From Rotaria socialis (Eukaryota > Rotifera > Eurotatoria > Philodinida > Philodinidae): a stretch of DNA of 64,000 nt. The position numbers were made by a program, and so were the translations under genes. The notes beneath the pieces are model-generated. The model saw only the letters and a program-made list of their open reading frames with translations. It searched no databases and was not told the origin of the DNA. The stretch is from NCBI GenBank assembly GCA_905331475.1, contig CAJNYU010000990.1, positions 102,304-166,303 on the forward strand, in the 5' to 3' direction. Below, in pieces: positions 1-12,300 of this stretch (position 1 is its first letter; every line of letters starts with the position of its first letter).

Positions 1-2808
1 TGTACAGTATCTGTCGTTCCTTTTCTCATAGAGGATGGCCGTGGAATGGCAAAAGGTTTCTATCAAGCTTTATTTCTTACACGGTGTGGACCAACTCTGA
101 ATGTCAATTTAACATTCACATGCTTTTATATGCCATTGAACTTTGTTGACTTCGCTCGCAAATATCTACGAAAAGATATAACTGCGAATTTTACCGAATA
201 CGAAGCAAAAATATTCAAAAAACTTATTCGAGATCTACTCAGTATGTTGATGTAATCTTTCGGATCTTTCACACATTTAAATGTTTTGTTTTTCAAATAT
301 AGTTGAAACAGAACACACAGGTCGTACGATTCGCTATAAATTCCGTGGTTTTGGTCGTCCTGCCAATCAACTGATGTTCGCTCGTGGAAGAGTTGATGAA
401 GAATCAGCAGATGCAGGTATCCCAGAACAGATCAGTGTAGCCGATTATTTCGAGCAACAATACAAAAGAAAACTCGTCTATCCACATTTACCTTGTATTG
501 ATGCCACAAACGGTATTAACAAGAGAGCAAACTGGCTACCAATGGAACTGGTTAAGGTTAGTTTCTTTGACAGAACATCGCATTACCTATAGGGAATCAG
601 GCGATTTCTTTGAATTTGAGTAGAGAAACGGAAAGTGGAATGCAATATAACATTTTTGATATAATTATGTGATTTGACTTTAGTTGGTCGAATGGCAACG
701 TTCTTTAAAACCATTAGATGCAACACAACGAGCTCGCGTTTCGAGCAAATCCATTATTAAACCATTGGAACGCTACAATCAAATTATGAATATTATGCAA
801 GGACGTGATTTTGAAACGGATGTTCATCTAAAAGACTTAAATATTCGTGTACACAAAAACGAAATGCTCCAACTAAAAGGTATTTGCTCTGTTATTTTTT
901 TGATCTCGTCAATTAATATTTGTCGATTTCTAAGCACGAATTATTGCACCTCCCGATATTCGATATCGTCATCGTCAAGATAAAGGAGAAGTGATTGAAC
1001 ATGTCGATGTTGGTAAATGGCGAATTAGCAATCGGTTTTATACAACACCCGAAATTAATAATTGCGGTATCATCTACTTTGGTCATACGCCTGATCAAGA
1101 AGTCAATGGCATTCTCAATAAATTCAGTTCTCAATTGCCAGAGGTAAAATCTATTTTCTTCCTTAAACTACAAATTTTTCATTGCGATCCTCTTAGTTAC
1201 TGAAACACAAAGGAATTATAATTAGAACAAAATTAACTCCCATAATTAAAACGGCTACAAAAGAAGATATTGAAAACACTTTGACCGACGCTAGTCAAAA
1301 ACATTGGCAATTAGCCATTGTTATTCTCAATTCTAATTCGGATCAAGTACATGATTATGTTAAACAATTAGGCAATCAAAAGTTAGGTTTAAGAACGCAG
1401 TGTGTCGACATGCAAGCGTTGAGGAGCAACATAAATAAACTACATATGTGTAAGTAACGACATGATCAGCATGTTATCTATTTGACATGCATTGATTGAA
1501 AACAAAACTATAATGAAAAATCGGATCTATATAATTTTAGATGTCGATAATCTTAGTCAGAAGATCAACGGAAAACTAGGTGGCATCAATAGTGTTGTCA
1601 ATACTAAATTGGCTCTAAGTCATTCTTCCAGAGAAGATATTTTCATGTTCTTTGGAGCGGACGTAAGTGTTAATATAGATATCATTAGAGTAGGAAATTT
1701 TGTAAACTTTATATTCAGGTAACTCATTCGACTTGCTCAACAGATCGTCCGTCAATAGCAGCAGTAGTTGCCTCACGGGATCCAACAAATACTCTTTATG
1801 CTGCTCGAATTTGTGAACGTAAGTTAACGATTATTTGTTCACTACCGTTATCCAGGATTTTTTCCCTCTATCTCTAGAATATCCGAAAAAGGGTCGTTGT
1901 TCAGTGGAAATTATTAAAGAATTGGATCGAATGGTTGCTGATTTGCTTCAAGTATTTGCTCGTACATGTGGTGGTCGTCTCCCAAATAAAATCGTCTTCT
2001 ATCGAGATGGTGTAGACGAAGGACAATATCAGAAAGTACTCGACAATGAAGTGAATAAAATTAAGAACGCTTGCCGAAGTAAGTGTTAATAAAAACAAAA
2101 TATCCGATAAATATATCTATTTCTTCGTGTCAGTTGTGTATGGTGATCGGCCATTACCAAAATTAACTTTTATTGTCGTAAAGAAACGTCATAATACGCG
2201 TTTCTTTCTATACGATGGCAAACAGACGATGAACGTTCAAGCGGGTACCGTGGTTGACCAAGATATTACTCATCCCTTTCAATTCGATTTCTATCTCTGC
2301 TCTCAAGCAGCAATGTAACTTTGATTCTTCCTATTTGTTTTCCTCTTCAATCAATTAACTATCAACTATTCTAGAATGGGCACATCACGACCTACTCTCT
2401 ATCATGTTCTTCATGATGATATTGGTTTTAGCAGCGACGATGTTCAACGATTAACCTATTGGGTAAATTGAGCTTTAAATAAATTCAAACAAATAATGAT
2501 GAGATTTATTTTAGTTATGTCATACGGATATGCGTTGTACTAAATCAGTCTCGATTCCAGCACCTGTTCACTATGCTCATCTAGCTGCCTTTGGATCGCG
2601 TGCGTTAAACTTTGACGATGATCGTACGACAGACAAGTATGAACTTACATATTTTCATTAGAAAAAAAATAATTTACTGGCAAATATTTTTAGTGTTGAT
2701 GATGATGATGGGGATGACGAACAACTTGAAAATTATTCAATCGATGATATTCAAACCAAATTAATGGTTCTTGATCCAAAAGTTGCCGATGATATGTGGT
2801 TCATATAA
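1..2808 (+). CDS. Argonaute protein, C-terminal part (5' end outside window)
   Basis: Small-RNA-guided Argonaute. Joined exons: up to 241, 303-556, 684-879, 935-1143, 1197-1449, 1541-1662, 1719-1818, 1878-2078, 2134-2314, 2375-2462, 2515-2636 and 2694-2808. The protein runs from the L1 linker ([13 protein letters not shown]) through a PAZ domain (SVADYF, YPHLPCI), MID and PIWI. All four slicer positions are present: D in FFGADVTHS, the glutamate finger in SVEIIKEL, D in FYRDGVDEG and H in [10 protein letters not shown]. It ends in DDMWFI, where animal Argonautes usually end in a similar aromatic/hydrophobic tail (MYFA). The clade looks like AGO rather than PIWI. Known: bdelloids carry many Argonaute copies. 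Inferred: an active slicer. The first visible exon may begin at about 32 after an AG, or the frame may continue upstream of the window. Confidence 0.95.
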
Positions 2809-3783
2809 ATATTTGTCGTCGAAATAGATTCGACAAAACTTTCGCACGTTCTTTTATTAACCACGAGAACAATCAGTCATTCTATATTCTCCATCTGTTT
2901 GGCGTTTATTAAGAATGTGTTATTAAATTGCAAAATATAATTTGTTTTTACATATCCGAAAAGTAGAGCCCGTTGGATTCCGGTTCGACGTCAGAAAATC
3001 ATTTCACAGTAGTTCAGTTCTCATTCATTTTATTCAAAAATAGAAAAAGAAATCAATATAACTGAATCAAATGATTGTTCAATGAATGAAATAGCATACA
3101 CTTGTATTAATCTACATCTTCATATTTGCATCGGAAACTATTCGCTAAGAGTTAGAGTCAATCAAAACGTGATTATAATAAAAGACTATAATCCAGTTTC
3201 CCTGATATATGTTTAGATACACTAGTCATCGATATAAATAATTGAAAAAAGGATCTTGCATTTGCGAGATTACTAAATTAAATTCCGATAAGAAAAATTC
3301 ATTAAAAATATTTGGATCCCAAACTTTGGAATTCAGTTCAGATCCGGATTTGGGTCCAAAAACGTTCAATAAAACGGGTCCGATTCTGAAAATCTCGGAA
3401 TCAACGGGTTCTAGTGCGTACTCCCCTCATACTGCAAAGAATTTTGAAGTAGATGAAGTCTCACTTTTGTATCTCTTATTGAAAGTGCACCACATTATTC
3501 AGACTGATCAGTAGGAACGAACCATTCAAATTAATTTAATATTATTGATTTAATGTTTTCATTAAGGGTTAATATTAAACTTAAATATGTCCTAGTAAAA
3601 ATTTAATTCATTGGCTTAGGGCGCCCGCTCTAAAACAAAAAATTTTACTCAGCATTAGATCTCGATGAAGTTTATGTGGAAGATGTATTTCAAGTATAAT
3701 ATCTCACAGTAAAAATTTCAGCTCGATACAATGAGTCTTCAAAACGTTAGCTAACGATTATTGGTGAAAATATACGTGCCCGG

Positions 3784-4078
3784 GCGTCCCAGATTTCTCA
3801 GCCATTTCAGATGTTAGGAAGCTCGGATTAGTTTTAAAATGTAACCAACAGATGTGGCTACAACATAACAGGGGCTGATTTTTCAATTTACCCCTAGTTT
3901 GGGTTATAGAAAACTTCTTCCGCAAATTCGGAAAAACTAGGGTTTTCTTCAGATCTTTTAGTTTTTAAAAAGCAACTGCGATAAAATTGGAAAATCGGAC
4001 GCTGTTAAGTGGTAGCGCTTCATTTTGGCATCAACCCCAGTTTTCTACAGTTTAAATAGGTAGAGAAGTCTGGGACGC
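3784..4078. mobile_element. MITE-like element with 16-bp terminal inverted repeats
   Basis: The left end GCGTCCCAGATTTCTC and the right end GAGAAGTCTGGGACGC are inverted copies with one mismatch. The 295-bp interior has no coding capacity. I see no clear target-site duplication, so the superfamily is unassigned. Confidence 0.55.
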
Positions 4079-4083
4079 ATGAA

Positions 4084-4218
4084 TAGGGGTATGACAGTTC
4101 TCAGATCTACGCTCAGATCAAATGAGCGAAAGAACTGTTCGAACAGTTCAGATCAGATCCTGTGAACTGTCTGAACAGTTCTTTTGAACGGAACTGAAAC
4201 TGAACTGTCATACCCCTA
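4084..4218. mobile_element. Small foldback element rich in GAACTGTTC palindromes
   Basis: A 135-bp element bounded by perfect 17-bp inverted repeats (TAGGGGTATGACAGTTC on the left, its complement at 4202-4218). The interior repeats GAACTGT / ACAGTTC motifs in both orientations, so the unit can fold into a long hairpin. It starts six bases after the previous element. Confidence 0.6.
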
Positions 4219-4554
4219 CGTATGAAAGCGTAAAAATCAAAAATTCCCATTTTGAGAAAAACGCAAAATAAAGATTTTTGCTCTACAAGTTGATCTAAAA
4301 CGATTATAGGAGTAATTTTCAACACATCAACAATTTAGACGCATCAAATAAATGCACATAACAATTTACAAAGCCATTTGTTTTTGTTGTCTCATGGATC
4401 TATTACGACTACCAAAGTATCAATAAAAATCATTGGATTGAAAAAAAATCTATACAGTCATCTAAATCGGTATGCATCATGTAGAAGTAATAATCTCATA
4501 TTATCTTAATCACTTCCAGGCATGTTGTAGTCATCATGATTGATAGTTTTATTA

Positions 4555-4735
4555 ATAGTCAATTGATTCATTTAACATTAATATTAATGGTTTATGAAAA
4601 GATTAACCATTAATATTAATTTTTAATGTTTTCTGATAAAAGCATGATTCCTTAAGATTAATGATTAATGTTCCCATTAAAAATTAATATTAAAATTAAG
4701 TTTTTCGATTTAACCATTAATATTAAGTGATTAAC
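4555..4735. repeat. AT-rich palindromic block
   Basis: Several copies of TTAATATTAATGG and its complement alternate over about 180 bp, giving many overlapping hairpins. Low-complexity; no coding. Confidence 0.5.
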
Positions 4736-4744
4736 ACGTAGAAG

Positions 4745-4820
4745 AGGGTGTGGGTGTGATTCTTTCAATATTCTAGAAACCCACCCACACGCGTACCCAC
4801 ATCCCACACCCACACACCCG
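4745..4820. repeat. Telomere-like hairpin (GTGTGGG arm / CCCACAC arm)
   Basis: A G-rich arm (GGGTGTGGGTGTG) is followed after about 25 AT-rich bases by two C-rich arms (CCCACCCACAC and CCCACACCCACACACCC). The unit resembles TGTGGG, the telomere repeat published for bdelloids, arranged as an inverted pair. Confidence 0.55.
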
Positions 4821-4910
4821 CCGGAAACAGTGTTTCCTACGGGTTTTCGGCAGAAATTCACGGAATACTGCTTCAGGAATCATCGACCTGATTAGATTTA
4901 TAAAGTTACA

Positions 4911-7900
4911 TTAATGTTTTTTGATAATTTTCTTGGAAGTTGACAAATCTGATTCAAAAGCCGTTGATCTATTGAAATTGGATCCAGGAAGCGTTTCTTG
5001 TCGCCTTATTGAATTGTATGTTACAGAACCGACCTCATTATTTTCATCAAGTGCATTTAAAATATCTCTCCATTTCTGTAAATAACATCCGTTATTATTG
5101 CATTGATTTTCCCATTCTTCTTTAGTTAAATCTTGATGTTTAGCCTTCTTACATCCTCCCATATTGCCAGAAATTTGCAATGTCTGATTACAACATATGA
5201 ATTTAAATCTTTGTTTACCTCGTTCATGCCGTTCTTTCTGTTCATTTGTAATATTAATATTTCTTAATAACTGTGCTTCTTCGGTAATTAAGGCTTGAAT
5301 ACCTGTTGATTGTGGAAACATTTTTAAGCTAATAGAGCTACAATCGTACACAAATCCATCATGATATACACATTGACCCATCTTGTTTTCTTGTTCCGTA
5401 TAATTATTTTTACATTTTACACACAATAAATTTTGTTCAGATTGACGAAGTTGCTCTTCTTCTTCTTCAATCTCTTCTGGTAGACGAGTAAATTGATGAT
5501 CGCCACTACAAAATTGTCGATATAAATATGATTCACGAACGACAATAGCCGACCATTTTTCTTCAAGTTTGTCTAATTCTTCATCATCTTGTTCTCTGTT
5601 AGTAAAGGGTGTTTGACAATACGCATCACGAAATTTTTCTCTTATATAAATATTTACATTTTGATTAATCAAAGATACATTAGTCGAATTTCCTAATGCT
5701 GCATATCCTTCACTTTTATTGACTCCAATAAGTGAATCAAGATCAAAGACAATCATTGAACGACGATATGAACTAGATTCTTCAACACGTTCTTTTAATA
5801 TTTCAAATTTTCTTTCTTCATTATAAGCACTTTCAGATAATAGTAGATTAAGATCTACTAATTGCAAAAGTTGAACATTTCTTGACTTTCCATAATAAAC
5901 TAATCGTTCGATCAACTGTTTTAAATCAGTTTCTCTTTCAGTTAACGTATCTTGATAGACAATTTTCTCTTTTTCACCATTATTATGAGTAATTACAGCT
6001 TCGACATAAGCTTTTTTCTTTGACAGATTAATTAGAATTTTACCTGTATATACAGAATTACGTCTATTAGATAAGCCCCAAGGTTCAGCTGGACGTGTTT
6101 CATTTAAATTCCGAAGAAGTAGATCAGGTAAAGTCTCAGCACCAATCATAATACGATATTTTAAAGCAATTTCATGTGCATGTTCAAGAACAGTCCGATA
6201 AACAATATGATAAGAACTATTAGTTCTTAAGACATTAATACAATGAGCAGTAATTGAGCGACGAAGTGCCCTAAAAAACGATTATTGTTTATTACATCAA
6301 GTCTCTTCTTTGAATTAGTAACAAGAAAATATAAGAGACTTGAAATTGGTACATACCTTAGTGCTGCTCCACTGAAATTTGTTGTAGCCATAGCTAAATC
6401 TTCAAGCATTGAAGGATTTAAATGCCAAGTTTTCATTCCAGATAATATTGCTTTTCGAGCATGTGATGAAGGGCGTCCAACAAAAAATTTGCCAGACATG
6501 CGACGCAAAAATGCCTCATCCATCATATGAATTCGATTTGTTGCACAAAAAAACATCAAATTACGAACATCTTTGATACCATCAATTACAGAAAGAAGAA
6601 CACTAAGTTTCGATACATCTGAATGACTAGCATTATTTGTTCGTTTTGGTGCTAATGAATCGATTTCATCAATCGACACACAGCACATTAAGTAAGGTAA
6701 TCGATGACATCTCATACAAATATCACTAATAATTCGTTCGGATTCACCTACTAATGGTCGATCTAATTCGCCAGCCGCAATCGGTGGCGTAACCATATTG
6801 ATACCTAAACGTGTTGACACTTTACTCATTATATCTGATTTACCAGTACCTTTAAATAAATATTTTGATGAGATTAAAATCAATCTTGTACTTTGTAAAG
6901 ACTTACCTGGTGGACCATACATAATAAAGCCACGATTAGGTTTAATAAGATCACTATCACTACTCCTAGTTTTTCGACTTTGTAATGCTGTTTCGATGTT
7001 GCTTATTAAATCATTTAATTGATTCCATTTAGTTCGAAGTTGATTTCGACTTGGTTGTAATTCATCCATCATGCTACGACAATTTACGATTTGTTGCTGA
7101 AGAGATGGCGAGCCTGTTTCATCTTGATTATCCCTTGAGTTAATTAAATTAGTCGTTGTTTGACGTGATGCGCTGGCTTTCAATTGCACAACTTTATCAT
7201 CGAGTTGATAGTATTTTCCCCCAAGTTCAGCCATTTCATCTTCAAGTTTGGCCTTTTCAATACGTAATAAAGTTTGTCTATTACTTAGATCGTTTTCTAA
7301 TTGAATCCATTGTCTATCAGTGACTTCAATATCCTGTTCGACCATAGTCAAAGGTAAAAAGAAAGGTTTCATTTGATCAAATAGACCATCATCAGCAAAT
7401 CCTTCGTTACGCATCTCTTCAAATGCAAGATCGACGCATTGAACATTAACCTGAGCCGGTTGAGGAATTCTCGCCTGTTGAAAGTATTCATCAAGCATAT
7501 AATGAAAATATAATTTGATTTGATGTAAATAAGCGATTAATTGTGATTTGGAAGGTAACTTTGGTCCTATATATAAGAATATGAATACTTAGAATTTAAG
7601 ACAGTTTTGTTTACCTTGATCAATATCAGTTTTTGATTCGCTCGTTTTTTTCACTTCAACACGAAGTTGTTTTTCTCGATCAACATAAGACTTAAGAATT
7701 TTTCGTGCATTTGTACTTAAACTTTTCATTTGTTCCCATTCAGTGAATTTTAAATTAGCTAAATGGGAATACGATCGAATATCTTCATTACGCAAACCTT
7801 CAAGCCATCTTTCTGTATTTCCATTATTCTCTTTTTCGCAAATGTCATTTATAAATTTTTCTAATGACACAGTACTTGGTCGATCGATATTACCAATTGC

Positions 7901-8922
7901 AGAAGTATTATTGGCATCATCGATAGCACTTATACTCTTATTGCCAACTGTAAATAATATCTCAGCATCCTCAGTGATCGACCATTTGAGTGGAAATGTT
8001 TGATTATTTGTCGGTATAAGCCATATATCAAATAGACCTCGCATATAATCAAAATACCAAGTATCAAATTCATCTTCCAAAGTGAGAGGTTCGGCTAGCT
8101 GTAATTTTGTAAGAGAATAACCCGTATTAACTACACCTCGAGTGCTTAATTGCGTACGAATAAATACATCTAAAACACAACCTTGAGTAAATCGTGTCGA
8201 TGAGGGAACTTTGTTTATTGCAGAACGAGATGCATTACCTCGACTAAAAAGCATAAAAAATAAATATTGTACTGGAAAATCATTTCAAAAGTATTGTTAC
8301 TATGCGAGAAACTTTTATAAATTAACTTCTTGAAAAAAATCAAAAGAAAAATAGCGACAAATCACCGATAGATTTATCTTTCTCACAACTTTCTTTCATC
8401 TTGTAAACAGGACGAATTCCAGACTGGTTAATTCACACAATCAAAACTTTTGTATGTTTTTACTTACTTAGCATGATCATTTTGCTTTTTGATCAATGAT
8501 GTGAATAAAAATTCTTCAATAAATTGTTCAACTGATTTCCGATCCTGTTTTACATGAATATAACATGTAATTTGGCGTACTAATTCCGTTTCAATCGTTT
8601 GTTTTATTTGAACATTCGATTGCGGGATAATATTCATTGGATTTGGCAATAATGATTTCATGAAGTATATTTCAACCAGTTTCACCTTTACATCAAAATC
8701 ATCTTCACCACTTAAACAAATTTTCAAATGTTGTAAGTTAATTGGATCATCAAGCAAGCGTAGCTGTTGAGCAATATTTTTTAGAGTTTGTTCATTCGGA
8801 GCATCATTACGATTAGATATGAAATTATTCGAACGGATTTGTGCAAGGTTTGCATCGTTGATAGAATTTATAGAAGCTGTAACTGAAAGAAAATCAAACA
8901 CAGAAAGTTGCATCGAAGCCAT
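4911..8922 (-). CDS. AAA+ ATPase with CHORD-like zinc-binding C-terminal region
   Basis: Five exons, 8922-8468, 8243-7615, 7566-6907, 6849-6357 and 6270-4911, join in one frame of 1198 residues. The AAA+ module starts near residue 575: Walker A GPPGTGKSD (split by an intron), Walker B CCVSIDEID, sensor-1-like FFCATNR and a candidate arginine finger in FLRRMSGKFF. A helical, coiled-coil-prone stretch precedes it (about 400-560). The C-terminal part has a second Walker-B-like strand (MIVFDLDSLIG) without its own P-loop. It also has a Cys/His pattern at about 1029-1124: CVKC, CVYHDG, ICC, GGCKKAKH. Spacing and flanking residues resemble a CHORD zinc domain with an insertion. The AAA+ core resembles the NSF/p97/spastin type. 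Role unknown; a remodelling ATPase is inferred. It is divergent from the coiled-coil gene at 9352. Confidence 0.85.
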
Positions 8923-9351
8923 TTTGAATGAAATATGTCAAGGGATTGTCGAATATTACTTAAATAGACGCAAGGATATTCGTCGATCGTTTCTTCCTTT
9001 GCCAACTATATATTTCATAACTATGGAACAAGTTGGATAGTTCCATTCTTTAGTACAAAAGGTAGGCAATGCTTTTTTTCTTGTTACATTCTTATCAGTA
9101 CTGGATTTTTAGCACCGTCTGCACATACACATTCGTCTGGTTTTCTCCATTGTGTAATAATATGAAACTTATCACATGATAAATATGACGTGTTTTTTAC
9201 CTGCATAAATATAAAGATACTCGATTTGTTCTTACTAATGTTATATAGGTGGATTTTTCTTTTTTTATGACTAAAGTCAAATATAATTTTCTCGATATAA
9301 AATAAAGCAGTTAAAGTGTTAGATTCTTATTTTTCGGAAACATTCTAAGTG
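8923..9351. promoter_or_regulatory. Divergent intergenic region, presumed bidirectional promoter
   Basis: These 429 bp separate the start codons of the AAA+ gene (-) and the coiled-coil gene (+). It must carry the upstream controls of both. No specific element can be named from the sequence, and 5' UTRs take up part of it. Confidence 0.4.
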
Positions 9352-12300
9352 ATGAATCACAATTATCAATATAATAACAACATAGATCACTTAGCTCAAT
9401 CTAATAAAGAACAACAGCAAAGAGATCAATTGTTACAAGTCGAAAGTGAGGTACGTATTATAGAAAACTCAATACAAAATGCTGAGGAAGAACTAAAAAC
9501 AATCACCAAAGAACGTATTATGTTACAAGCTCAGCAAAGCAAACATGAACAAGAATTATCTGCATATAATATTCAACTTACTCAAATGACAAATGAAATG
9601 CAACGAATCCACAATGAATTACACAAGCTACAAGAAGAACAAAAAAATCTTATTATGGAGAGAGATCGAATACAAACGGAACTTAATCGCCAACAAACAG
9701 TTCTTCGTTCGGAAGATAGAAAATTGCAAGAGCTTCAGAATAAAATGAGAAATCTAGAAAATGAAAAACATCAAATTGAACAGCATCGAATCGAATTAAC
9801 AGAAGCCTTACGACAGAGTGAAGCTAATCGGCAAGATCTTGAACGACAAATGGCTGCTGCTGATGTTGAAATTAGTGCACTCGTGAGACAAATTGAACAA
9901 CTTCGCCAACAAATTCAAATAGTTGAACAGGCAGTTCAGGAGCTAAACGATCAAATTCAAGAAAATGTCGATCAAATAAATGAACTTGAAGAGAAAATTG
10001 CTGAACATAAAAAAACAATACAAGAAATCGATATGGAAAAAATCCGAATTGAAGCAGAAATCGAACATATTCAAGATAGAATTTCTAGAATTCAAATGAT
10101 CATTGATCTGAAAAACGATCAAGAAAAAGATCTCTCTCAATATCAAGAGAAACGTGAACAAGAACGAGAAGAAGCATCGAAAACATTGAAAAATGCTCTA
10201 ACAAGATGTGATGAATTGAAAGAAGCAATCAATTCATTAGAAAGAGACTTGAAAACGATGAGAGAACAACTAGCGAAACTTAACACCGAACTGCTCCAAC
10301 TAGAAGACAAAAAGCGTCAGGCAACAAATGAAGAGATTTTAGCTAGGTATGGATTTTTTCTTAGTCTTAAGATGAATATAAATCCAACAAAAAACATTGA
10401 GCGTACAGATTAAATGCACCTTTCATTACTCCTATCGTAAATCATCAATAGTTTTTCACTTTTGTGAAGATAAAAAAGACTTTCTGATATTTATTAACAG
10501 AGAAGCAGTTGCTTTGGCTCAACAAGAATGTGAAAAACTTAAAGCAGAAACTATTCAGATAGAAGCAACATTACAAGAAAAACAGCAAGAAAATAATCAT
10601 GCGAAAACTAAAATGACAGAACTTGAAAATGCACTAAAAACAAAACAAGCAGAATTGACGAAAATCGTCGAAAAAGTCAATCAACTCGATCAAAATTTAA
10701 AAAATTGTGAACGAAAGCTAGAAGAAGCCATTAGGCTACGAGATCAACATAAAGAGACATTGCGTCGAGAAGAAGAAAACGAGCGGAAAGCACAAAATGC
10801 AGTTCAAGAACAAGATATGATAGTAAAAGATGCTCAAAATAAACTCAATCAATCTGAATTAGACGAAAGTGAAGCAAAATCTGCTTATGATGAAGCAAAG
10901 AGATTAGAAGAAGAAGCTAATAGAGAATTGCAGGAAGCAAAAAATGAGATGAACCAACTTGAAAGTGCCCTGCGGCTTGCACAAGCGGCTCTGGTCATTG
11001 CATCCGTAGGATCGATGTTATTGATCGGAGCCGTAGGTGCGGCTGAGTACGCTCTTAATTCCTTTCGATCAACGTTGGCGAATGCTGAACGGACGGCTGC
11101 GTCACGAAAGGAAGAACGTGTGCAGCGATACAATGCTCACCAAACAGCAGTTCAGAAGAAAGCAGCAGCACATACGCATTTACAAGCAGAACAACTAAAA
11201 CTTGAAACACGACGTCGAGAATTACATAATCAAACTGAAACAAAAAATCGTGCTAAATATGAACTTGATCAACAAGAAAATGTGGTGAGCGCTCTTACAG
11301 ATGATCGAAATAAGCTTGACGATGAACTCACAGATGCTAAACGTCAACAATTAACCAAAGAAAATGAAATTAAAGATCAAGAAAACGAAATTTCAAATCA
11401 AAAAACAATCGTCGAGCAATTGGATAAAGAGCTCACTGTAATCAATACTGAAAAAAACGATGTTGAAAAAAGAACCATTGCAGCTACTCAAGTCCAAAAC
11501 GCTGCAGTTGAACGTCATCGGAACGCTGAAGAAGTATTCACCGAAGTGACACATACATTAAAAAATAAAGGTACTGAGCAACAGCTGACACTTGAGAAAA
11601 TTGATCAGAAGAACATGGAACTCGAAGCAAAAAATACTGAAGTTCGTGAAAAAGAAGCGGAAGTTATCAATGCACAAAATAAAGTACGAGCGATCGACGA
11701 AGATTTACAAATGCTTAAGAAAACTAAAGCCGAGTTACAAAAAGACAGGAACGATCAACAGCGTGCTATTCAAATAGAACAGCAAAAACGAGATGAAAAT
11801 AAAGAAAAACGTCGTGAAATCCAAAAGCAATTAAAAGAAATTACAAATGAAAAAGAGACATTGATAAAAAAGCAGACCGATATCAAACGACAATTGAAAA
11901 CAAAAAATACTGAATTACTCAACAAAGCAAAGCAAGTGCAGAATATCGAAGCACAAGTGAGTTTTCATAATGATATTTGCATTCTATGGAGTTTCATATC
12001 AAAGATTTGAGAGTGAAGTCCTGTGTAACTATTTTCCTTTGTCCAAGTTTTCTTGTCATTCCGTTATTGCGAGTGAACAAAGTAACGTGAATTTAGTCTC
12101 ACTTCATCGAACCAAAAATTGAAGTTGTGTTGAAACAGAGAATGTAACTACCTCATATCTTGACGAGCCAAAATAAATACATATGATGTACTTCCTGAGA
12201 AAATTCCCATTAGATCTTCTTCATAAAACGGTGTCAGTATTTTGTTAGAGATTTGAATCAGATATTTTCCGTGTGTGTGTGTGTAGGAGTTCAATTGCTT

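Larger units (their letters stand above)
2809..4910. other. Intergenic region with short inverted-repeat elements
   Basis: No convincing gene. AT-rich sequence holding two MITE-like elements (3784-4078 and 4084-4218), a block of TTAATATTAATGG palindromes (about 4555-4735) and a telomere-like hairpin (4745-4820). The 90-codon reading frame at 3242-3514 has no recognisable domain and I do not call it. Confidence 0.6.

Noticed and set aside
8819..9040. 73-codon plus-strand frame over the AAA+ start
   Set aside because: Antisense to the first AAA+ exon and runs through the presumed promoter.
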